Positions 58,275 to 64,000 of a stretch of 64,000 nucleotides of DNA are shown here, piece by piece. The notes below the pieces were generated by a model. It was not told the DNA's origin and did no database searches. It worked only from the letters and a program-made list of their open reading frames with translations. The stretch comes from Gemmiger sp. An120. GTDB taxonomy: Bacteria; Bacillota; Clostridia; Oscillospirales; Ruminococcaceae. The stretch spans positions 124,001-188,000 of the forward strand of contig NZ_NFLN01000004.1 of NCBI RefSeq assembly GCF_002160955.1, read 5' to 3'. Within the stretch, counting starts at the first letter, position 1. Each line of letters begins with the position of its first letter. A program made the translations under genes and the position numbers.

Positions 58275-59240
58275 TTATTCCGCGGCGCGCCGCGCGGCCC
58301 GGACCTGGATCATCTGGGCCAGGATGCTCACGGCGATCTCCTCGGGGGTCTCGGCCCCGATGGACAGGCCGATGGGGGTGGTGATGCGGGCGATATCCGG
58401 ATCGGTAAAGCCCTCTTCCCGCAAACGCTGGGCCGATGCGGCGGCTTTGCGGGCACTGCCGATCACCCCGATGTAGCAGGCGGGGGTGCGCAGCATCTGC
58501 CGCACCACCTCATGGTCGTGCCGGTGGCCGTGGGTCATGACGCAGACGTAATCGTCGGGGGTGATGCGGGCGCAGACCTCTTCCAGGCGTTCCAGGTCTG
58601 CCTGCCGCACCTCGGCCGCGGTGGGGAAGGCCTCCGGCCGGGCATACTCCGCCCGGTCGTCCAGCACATGGCAGGAAAAGCCCACCCCCGCCAGGCCGGG
58701 GGCCAGCGCCTGGGCCACATGTCCCGCGCCGAAGATATACACCGTGTCCTGCGCGGTCAGACATTCCAGATACCGGTAGCCGCCCTCGGGGGTATCGGTG
58801 AACCGTCCGCCGCCGCAGATCCGCCGGCCGCCTTCCAGCTCCCGGGCCGTGCACAGGCGTGCCTTGCCCTGACCGGTCTTGTCCTGCTCCAGCAGCAGCC
58901 AGAGCAGCGGCCCCTCAGGGCTTTGCTCCAGCACAGCCCCGGGCAGGTACTGGAACCAGACCGTGACGTCGCCGCCGCAGACCATGCCCAGATCCCCCGC
59001 CCCCTGAGGGCGCAGTTCAAACCGTTCCACCGCGCAGCGGCCCGCCGCCAGCAGTTCCCGGGCGCGGGCTTCGCAGCTGTATTCCAGCTGCCCGCCGCCG
59101 ATGGTGCCCCAGGCACGGCCGGTTTCGGTCACCAGCATTTTGGCCCCGGACGCGCCGGGGGTGGAACCGTCCCGCTCCACCGCCAGCACCAGCATCACGT
59201 CCTGCCCGGCCAGTTTATTCAGTTGTTCCTGCCATTCCAT
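58275..59240 (-). CDS. xdhC: XdhC-family molybdenum hydroxylase maturation protein, 321 aa
   Basis: XdhC proteins bind the cofactor, help sulfurate it and pass it to xanthine-dehydrogenase-like enzymes. Visible are the N-terminal XdhC_CoxI domain (VLAVERDGSTPGASGAKMLV, GTIGGGQLE, GMVCGGDVTVWFQY) and the C-terminal Rossmann domain (TVYIFGAGHVAQALAPGLAG, YVCVMTHGHRHDHEVVRQML, IGVIGSARKAAASAQRLREE, IGLSIGAETPEEIAVSILAQ). Length and order are standard. A hydroxylase client is expected outside the window beyond the FAD subunit at the right edge. Confidence 0.94.
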   Translation of the reverse strand: MEWQEQLNKLAGQDVMLVLAVERDGSTPGASGAKMLVTETGRAWGTIGGGQLEYSCEARARELLAAGRCAVERFELRPQGAGDLGMVCGGDVTVWFQYLPGAVLEQSPEGPLLWLLLEQDKTGQGKARLCTARELEGGRRICGGGRFTDTPEGGYRYLECLTAQDTVYIFGAGHVAQALAPGLAGVGFSCHVLDDRAEYARPEAFPTAAEVRQADLERLEEVCARITPDDYVCVMTHGHRHDHEVVRQMLRTPACYIGVIGSARKAAASAQRLREEGFTDPDIARITTPIGLSIGAETPEEIAVSILAQMIQVRAARRAAE

Positions 59241-59261
59241 CCGTATGTACCTCCCTTTTGG

Positions 59262-60344
59262 TTACAGGGCGCCGCCTGTGCGGGCCCGGCAGATCTGCTC
59301 CAGCCGCAGCGCCCGGTTCAGCCGCCGCTCGTGAGCGGCCAGAGCCTCGGGTGTGCGGCATTTATCCCGGCTTTTGGCAAAGCGGGCCAGGATGGTGGTT
59401 TCTTCGCATTCCTGCACCAGCTTGTCCGCCAGGAACACCAGCCCTTCCTCGTTGGGTTCGTGCCAGTCGTCTCCCTCCTCATGAAGCGCCACCACCGCCG
59501 CCAGACGGAAATATCCGCTGCGGCGCAGCAGCCGGGCGGCCGCCTGCGGATGGTGGGGCTGATGGCGGCACAGATCGTGCAGCAGCGCCGCGGTGCGGAC
59601 CAGATCCTCGTCCAGCACCAGGCCCGCCGCTGCCAGACGGCGGCAGATCCGCACTGCCACCCGGGCCACCGTCTCCCCATGCAGCCGGGCGGGTTCCCCC
59701 GCGCCGCAGGCCCGCCAGAGCGCCTCGATGGCGGGTGGATCGGGCAACTGGCTGGCCGGTACGCCTGCCTGCAGGCAGCGCCAGCCCGCCGGGCCGTATT
59801 CCACCGCGCAGATACCGCCGTAGGGCAGCGCCAGGCGGCGGTTCTGCCGGTAGGGCAGGCCGGTGATCCGGCACAGAAACGCCCGGATCGCCCCGCTGTG
59901 GCTGACCACCACCCGTTCCTCCTGCTCGTTCAGCGGCGCGGCGATGGCGGCCAGGGTGCGGCTCATGCGGGCCGCTGCCGCCGGGAAGCTCTCCGCCCCC
60001 GGCGGCATCAGGGCCTGATTCTCCCCCCGGGCGGCGTACAGTTCCGGGTACTGCGCCCGGATATCGGCAAACCGCTTGCCGTCCCACTCGCCCATGTCCA
60101 GTTCCCGCAGCGCCCGCCGCACCCGGATCTCCCCGTCCGGGCCGGCCAGCAGCCGGGCTGTTTCCCGGCTGCGGCGCAGGGGGCTGGCATACACCGGGGC
60201 GGGCCGCATTCCCTGCACCCAGGCGCGGGCAGCCCGGGCCTGGGCCTGCCCCTCCGCGGTCAGGGGGCCGTCGGTGCGGCAGCCCGCGCAGAACGAACCC
60301 GCCGGTTCCGCCATGGCATGCCGCACCAGATACAGACAGGCCAT
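59262..60344 (-). CDS. Histidine phosphatase-HD domain fusion, 360 aa
   Basis: Residues 1-185 are a phosphoglycerate-mutase-like histidine phosphatase: LVRHAMAEP with the RHG-like catalytic His (here RHA), LDMGEWDGKRFADI and the second His in VVVSHSGAIRAF. Residues 215-330 are an HD phosphohydrolase: TAALLHDLCRHQPHHPQAAA gives the HD pair and VVALHEEG a further ligand. This fusion is recurrent in clostridial molybdenum-hydroxylase clusters, but its substrate is not established. Confidence 0.85.
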   Translation of the reverse strand: MACLYLVRHAMAEPAGSFCAGCRTDGPLTAEGQAQARAARAWVQGMRPAPVYASPLRRSRETARLLAGPDGEIRVRRALRELDMGEWDGKRFADIRAQYPELYAARGENQALMPPGAESFPAAAARMSRTLAAIAAPLNEQEERVVVSHSGAIRAFLCRITGLPYRQNRRLALPYGGICAVEYGPAGWRCLQAGVPASQLPDPPAIEALWRACGAGEPARLHGETVARVAVRICRRLAAAGLVLDEDLVRTAALLHDLCRHQPHHPQAAARLLRRSGYFRLAAVVALHEEGDDWHEPNEEGLVFLADKLVQECEETTILARFAKSRDKCRTPEALAAHERRLNRALRLEQICRARTGGAL

Positions 60345-60360
60345 CCCTCTCCCCTCCGTT

Positions 60361-61284
60361 TCACAGACGGCTGCCGAAGTATTTCTCCAGCAGCCTGTCG
60401 GTTTGCTGCTTCAGTTCCCGCTGCATGCCCCGGTAAGCGGCCAGAAGCGCCCGGCCTTTTTCGGTAAGCAGGGTGTAGCCGCCCTCGCTGCCGCCGTTCA
60501 CCCGGACCACCACCTTCTCCCCCAGTTCTTCCTCCACCCGGTTGAGCATCTTCCAGGCCTTGGTGTAGGACATGTGCATGGCCTCGCAGGCGGCGCTGAT
60601 GGTACCGGTCAGATCGATCATTTCCAGCAGCTGGGCGGTGCCGGGGCCAAAGAATAACGTGTCGGTGCCCAGCACCAGCTGGTTGCGCACCCGGATGTGC
60701 CGGTCCCCTTTTTTGTGGAGCAGGGCCTCGTAATCCTGCGGGGTGTCCATGTCCAGTATCGTGCCCTCGTCCTCTACTTCCACGTCCCGGATGGTCAGGC
60801 CCGCCTCCCCGATGGCGCCCCGCAGCCCGTCCTCACCGGAACAGGCAAGCAGCGCGGGCACCACCGAACGGTGCAGCAGCAGCGGATGGCCGGGCTGCCC
60901 GTGATACAACGGGCGGACGCAGTCCCCGCTTTGGGCCAGCAGGGTGCGCACCGTGTCCGGCTGCACCAGCGGCACGTCCGCCGGGGTCAGCAGGATCTTC
61001 TCGCAACTGTCCCCCATGGCAGCCAGGCCCAGCCGCACCGAATCAAACATTTGGGTCTGGGCAAACCGTTCGTTATGTACAAACATAACGCCCGTATGAG
61101 CGAGGTGCTCTTGGAGCACCTCGCTTTGATACCCGGTGACCACCAGGATACGGCTTACACCCGCGGTCTGCAGCACCCGGACCACGTTCCGGATGACCGT
61201 TTCCTCCCCCATGGGCAGCAGGGGTTTGAACTCTCCCATGCGGGACGAGATCCCCGCTGCCAGGATCACAGCACCATGCGGCAT
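60361..61284 (-). CDS. Molybdopterin nucleotidyltransferase (MocA-like) fused to a ModE-type HTH, 307 aa
   Basis: The N-terminal 195 residues are a MobA/MocA nucleotidyltransferase (VILAAGISSRMGEFKPLLPM, KILLTPADVPLVQPDTVRTL, GTILDMDTPQDYEALLHKKG), which would attach CMP to molybdopterin for hydroxylase-type enzymes. Residues 200-307 are the ModE/LysR-like winged helix (FGPGTAQLLEMIDLTGTISA, MSYTKAWKMLNRVEEELGEK, VVVRVNGGSEGGYTLLTEKG). Synthesis and transcription control are thus joined in one chain. The palindrome upstream of modA is a plausible target. Confidence 0.9.
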   Translation of the reverse strand: MPHGAVILAAGISSRMGEFKPLLPMGEETVIRNVVRVLQTAGVSRILVVTGYQSEVLQEHLAHTGVMFVHNERFAQTQMFDSVRLGLAAMGDSCEKILLTPADVPLVQPDTVRTLLAQSGDCVRPLYHGQPGHPLLLHRSVVPALLACSGEDGLRGAIGEAGLTIRDVEVEDEGTILDMDTPQDYEALLHKKGDRHIRVRNQLVLGTDTLFFGPGTAQLLEMIDLTGTISAACEAMHMSYTKAWKMLNRVEEELGEKVVVRVNGGSEGGYTLLTEKGRALLAAYRGMQRELKQQTDRLLEKYFGSRL

Positions 61285-61313
61285 ATCGTTTCCTCCGTTT
61301 CCAGGCGCGGCAG

Positions 61314-61337
61314 CCGCGAAGGTTGGCCCTTCGCGGC
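61314..61337. promoter_or_regulatory. Hairpin between the oxidoreductase-like and MocA-ModE genes
   Basis: CGCGAAGG-TTGG-CCCTTCGCG with a one-base bulge. No T-run; probably an intercistronic stability element. Confidence 0.45.
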
Positions 61338-61359
61338 GCCGGGTATCTCTGATTTTCTG

Positions 61360-62916
61360 TCAGCCCCGCGGCAGACCGGCCAGGCACTGCCGGAGCAAGG
61401 CCTCCATGGCCGCGGGCTTTTCTGTGTTGTTTGCGGTGGGGCAAAGCTGGGGACGGATGGTCTCCAGCACCGCCGCCGCGTCGGTCTGCGGGTCCAGGGC
61501 GGTAATCTCCCGGTGTTCCAGCCGGCGCTCCCCCTGCGCCAGCCGCACCGGAACCGGCGCAATGCCGCCGAATACCAGCCGGGCGATCTGCACCCGGCCG
61601 CCCGCCAGCAGAAACGCGTAGCTCAGGGTGATCTCCCCCTGCCGCAGGCAGCCGCTGTGGAAATCCCCGCTCATGGGGATCTCCAGCGCCGCGGGCGTTT
61701 CCCCGGGCTGGAAGGTCTGCCAGGGCGTGATCTGAGCAAAATAGTCCTGGGCGCGGATGGTGCGCCGGTCGGTGACAAGGGCGGTTTCCAGCATGTACAG
61801 AGCGGTGCAGGCGCTGGAGGCTGCCACCCCCAGGCAGCTGCAGTTCAGGCAGCGGGAGGCCTCCCGCAGAGCGGATACCTGCTGATCGGCTGCCTGCCAG
61901 TCCGCGGGGGGCTGGGTCAGGCCGTAGCGGTCAAAGGTGCAGAAATCGCCGCCCGGTTCCAGGAAAGACTTGAGACCGAAATCCAGGTTGATGCGGCGGG
62001 CCTCCTCCCGGCCCTGCCGGATGGAGTCCAGCACATCCTCCAGATCGTGGCTGCCGGGGCCCTGCAGATCCAGCGTCAGCGCAAAGGCGGGGCGGTCTGC
62101 GGGTGCATCCGGGCTGTCGGGGGTGAACTCCACCCCCATATGGGCCAGGTTCTGCCGGTAGGTTTCCAGCGGCCCGGCCATAACGCCGGCCAGGTCGGCC
62201 CCATAGGGGGCCAGAACATCCGCGGCGGGCTTGTCCCGGAACACCACCACATGGTTGCCCATCCGCCGCAGGTAATAGGCGGCGGCCAGCGACGCGAGGG
62301 TGGGATGGGCCAGGGCGATCCACTTGCGGCTGTCGCCCCGGGGCGGGACAAAGAAGATCTCCGGCTGGGCGCTGATGGTCTGCCCCATCCAGTGGATGAT
62401 CCGGTGCACCGCCACCGGCGCGTCCTCAGCGCTGCGCACACAGCCGCCGGTGCACCGGCCGCAGGCCTGGCAGACCGTATCGGCCATGGGCAGATACTTC
62501 ATCAGGGTGCGCCGGGCCTCCAGCAGAGAGCCCTCCCGCAGCAGCTGCAGGATACCGGGCAGATCCGCCGAAAGCGGACAGACCGCCTGGCACCGGGGAC
62601 TGGCCGGGCTGCGGCCGCCCAGCACCGATACTTCGGCGGGGCCGCCCTCCCGGATGGCGGGGCAGGTGCTGCCGCCGTCCCGCAGACAGGGTTCGCCCTG
62701 GCCCCGGCAGGGGCAGAGCAGATCCTGCCGCAGCAGGTCAGCCGCTGTTTCGCTGCCGGCAAGCAGGCCCGCCTGCCGGTCCAGAGCCAGACCCTGGGCT
62801 ACGGCGGGGGCTTCCTGGCGCAGCAGGGGCGACGCCAGCAGTTCGTCCACTGTTGTGTCCCCGCTGATCCGGAGCACATCGTCCAGCGGGGTGATCCCGC
62901 CGCTTGGTTGTTGCAT
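61360..62916 (-). CDS. Divergent FAD/Fe-S oxidoreductase-like subunit with eroded nucleotide-binding site, 518 aa
   Basis: A paralogue of the neighbouring gene at 63062. Cys clusters near 68-85 (CPCRGQGEPCLRDGGSTC), 109-113 (CQAVC) and 149-159 (CQACGRCTGGC) resemble the Fe-S N-terminus of GltD-like proteins. The expected GxGPAG flavin motif is replaced: IALAHPTLASLAAAYYLRRM (200-219) has no glycine pattern. The C-terminal part (LVFGGIAPVPVRLAQGERRL) is a CODH FAD-binding C-terminal domain. It is probably a structural or electron-transfer partner of the hydroxylase that has lost flavin binding in its middle domain. Confidence 0.75.
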   Translation of the reverse strand: MQQPSGGITPLDDVLRISGDTTVDELLASPLLRQEAPAVAQGLALDRQAGLLAGSETAADLLRQDLLCPCRGQGEPCLRDGGSTCPAIREGGPAEVSVLGGRSPASPRCQAVCPLSADLPGILQLLREGSLLEARRTLMKYLPMADTVCQACGRCTGGCVRSAEDAPVAVHRIIHWMGQTISAQPEIFFVPPRGDSRKWIALAHPTLASLAAAYYLRRMGNHVVVFRDKPAADVLAPYGADLAGVMAGPLETYRQNLAHMGVEFTPDSPDAPADRPAFALTLDLQGPGSHDLEDVLDSIRQGREEARRINLDFGLKSFLEPGGDFCTFDRYGLTQPPADWQAADQQVSALREASRCLNCSCLGVAASSACTALYMLETALVTDRRTIRAQDYFAQITPWQTFQPGETPAALEIPMSGDFHSGCLRQGEITLSYAFLLAGGRVQIARLVFGGIAPVPVRLAQGERRLEHREITALDPQTDAAAVLETIRPQLCPTANNTEKPAAMEALLRQCLAGLPRG

Positions 62917-63013
62917 AGTGTTTCCTCTCTTTATTGCCCGAATTGCACCGAAAGGGCTCCGGCCCGGGCACTGGCCCGCCGGAACCCTGTTCTTTTTGCC
63001 CGGTGCGAAAAAC

Positions 63014-63053
63014 AGCCGTTCGGGGCGGCCGGTTTACGCCGGCCGTCCCGAAC
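63014..63053 (-). terminator. Hairpin downstream of the oxidoreductase gene
   Basis: GTTCGGGGCGGCCGG pairs with CCGGCCGTCCCGAAC; on the minus strand GGCTGTTTTT follows. It is a probable partial terminator inside the molybdenum cluster. Confidence 0.65.
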
Positions 63054-63061
63054 CGATCTGT

Positions 63062-64000
63062 TTACAGTTCCAAAGAACGTACGATCTGGGCTTTGACTTC
63101 CTGCAGTTTGTAGGCGTTTTCCTTCATGGGCTGGGCGTCCTTCATCGCGGCGGCGAAGGCTTCCTGCGCCAGCTCAGCGGATTTCTTCTTGCCGATGAGC
63201 ACCTGCTCGGCAGCGGTCAGACGGACCGGTACCGGCGCGATACCGCCAGCCACCAGACGGGCGTCCACGATCACGCCGTCCTCCTCTTTGTAGGCGTAGG
63301 CCAGAGCGGTGACGGCAAAGTCGATGGCTTCGCGCAGACGCATCTTCAGATAGCCGGTGCGGTAGCCGGGCATCTTGGGCACCTGGATCTCGGTGACCAG
63401 CTCGCCGGGCTTCAGCTGATCCACGGAGTGCATCACGCTGAAGAAGTCGGCCGCCTTGAAGGTCTGCTCGGTGGTGTGGATCTCGGCGTCCAGCGCCACC
63501 ATCACGGTGGCCATATCGGAGGCGTTGACCGAGTAGCAGCCGCAGTTCATGCAGCGGCCGGCCTCGGCGCGGGCTTCTTCCATGGTCAGGCTGGTGGAGT
63601 CTTCCTTGTCCAGGCAGCGCTCGGCCACCGGGGTGTCCTTCTCCACAGCGCCCTTGGTGATGTAGATGCGCTCGGCATCGAACTTGGTGAAGCCCTTGTC
63701 GCGGGCGGGAACTTCCGGCTCAAAGCCCATGTAGCGGCTCATGCTGCGGGCCGCGATACCGCCGTCGCGGATGGCCTTGATGGCAACCGACGGGCCGTAG
63801 GCCGCGTCGCCGCCGGCGTAAATGCCGGGGGCCCGGGTATCCCGGTGCTCGCCAACCTCGATCAGGCCGCGGGCGCTCTTGAGCTCTTCCCGGTACTTCT
63901 CGCCCAGGAAGTCGATGTCCACCTTCTGGCCGGTAGCCAGGATGATGCAGTCGGAGGAGAAGACGCGGGTCTCCTCACCGTAGCTGGGATTGAAGCGGCC
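63062..64000 (-). CDS. FAD-dependent oxidoreductase-CODH FAD domain subunit, 5' truncated by window
   Basis: The frame is open to the window edge, so the N-terminus is missing. The visible 312 residues start inside a GltD-like pyridine-nucleotide oxidoreductase domain (SSDCIILATGQKVDIDFLGE, APGIYAGGDAAYGPSVAIKA). CMNCGCYSVNASDMATVMVA follows, then a CODH/xanthine-dehydrogenase FAD-binding domain (KPGELVTEIQVPKMPGYRTG, LREAIDFAVTALAYAYKEED, LVAGGIAPVPVRLTAAEQVL). It should pass electrons between NAD(P)H and a molybdenum hydroxylase. The hydroxylase large subunit is expected upstream of the window edge. Confidence 0.9.
   Translation of the reverse strand, partial: GRFNPSYGEETRVFSSDCIILATGQKVDIDFLGEKYREELKSARGLIEVGEHRDTRAPGIYAGGDAAYGPSVAIKAIRDGGIAARSMSRYMGFEPEVPARDKGFTKFDAERIYITKGAVEKDTPVAERCLDKEDSTSLTMEEARAEAGRCMNCGCYSVNASDMATVMVALDAEIHTTEQTFKAADFFSVMHSVDQLKPGELVTEIQVPKMPGYRTGYLKMRLREAIDFAVTALAYAYKEEDGVIVDARLVAGGIAPVPVRLTAAEQVLIGKKKSAELAQEAFAAAMKDAQPMKENAYKLQEVKAQIVRSLEL

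Overview
The window reads as a chromosome segment of a moderately GC-rich gut clostridium, most likely Oscillospiraceae (Faecalibacterium/Gemmiger-like). This is an inference from strong AGGAGG ribosome-binding sites, a biotin-type Na+-pumping decarboxylase, a clostridial molybdenum-hydroxylase gene set and LytS/YesN-type sugar regulation. No 16S or marker gene is present to prove it.

Layout. (1) 1-4.4 kb is core-like: the end of a decarboxylase beta subunit with its tiny gamma-like partner, a fluoride-riboswitch-controlled cation:proton antiporter, and a MarR-MATE efflux operon with a palindromic operator over its promoter. (2) About 4.55-51.87 kb is a 47-kb genomic island. It lies between an intact tRNA-Pro(GGG) (51822-51898, minus strand) and a 3' fragment of the same tRNA (4557-4601). 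The two ends share a 48-bp direct repeat (4554-4601 and 51818-51865). An eroded integrase fragment sits just inside the left end.

Inside the island. 5.4-12.4 kb is a leftward, defence-like block: two small unknown genes, a protein kinase-STAND NTPase fusion, an unknown putative DNA-binding protein, and a ribbon-helix-helix/WYL protein resembling the WYL1 proteins of CRISPR loci. 12.6-13.7 kb holds three small unknown genes. 13.86-24.65 kb is a type III-D-like CRISPR-Cas locus: an HD-less Cas10, Csx10, a double Cas7, Csx19, a TIGR03986-type RAMP, a CARF-HEPN ribonuclease and Cas6. It is flanked by two outward-facing CRISPR arrays with homologous leaders, and no cas1/cas2 is visible. 25-39.5 kb is a patchwork: a zinc-ribbon membrane protein, a WYL regulator, a GHKL ATPase-nuclease fusion, an int/xis/XRE module, decayed pentose genes, a HipA-like kinase, a pair of large tyrosine-recombinase-like proteins, and structured repeat elements. 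39.5-51.3 kb is a sulfated-glycan utilisation locus: two sulfatases, a putative glycosidase, a sugar ABC importer and a two-component regulator.

(3) 52.0-64.0 kb is core-like again: a leftward molybdenum cluster (modABC, a MOSC-MogA fusion, moaA, moaC, a MoeA-like protein, XdhC, a phosphatase-HD fusion, a nucleotidyltransferase-ModE fusion, and two FAD/Fe-S oxidoreductase subunits, the last cut by the window end). Together these import molybdate, make and nucleotide-modify the cofactor, and load it into a xanthine-dehydrogenase-like hydroxylase.

The most unusual material is the island's defence cargo. It includes the kinase-STAND gene, which shares an identical 16-bp promoter box at identical spacing with its small-gene neighbours, the III-D locus with mirrored arrays, the uncharacterised three-gene operon next to array 1, and the GHKL-PD-(D/E)XK fusion.
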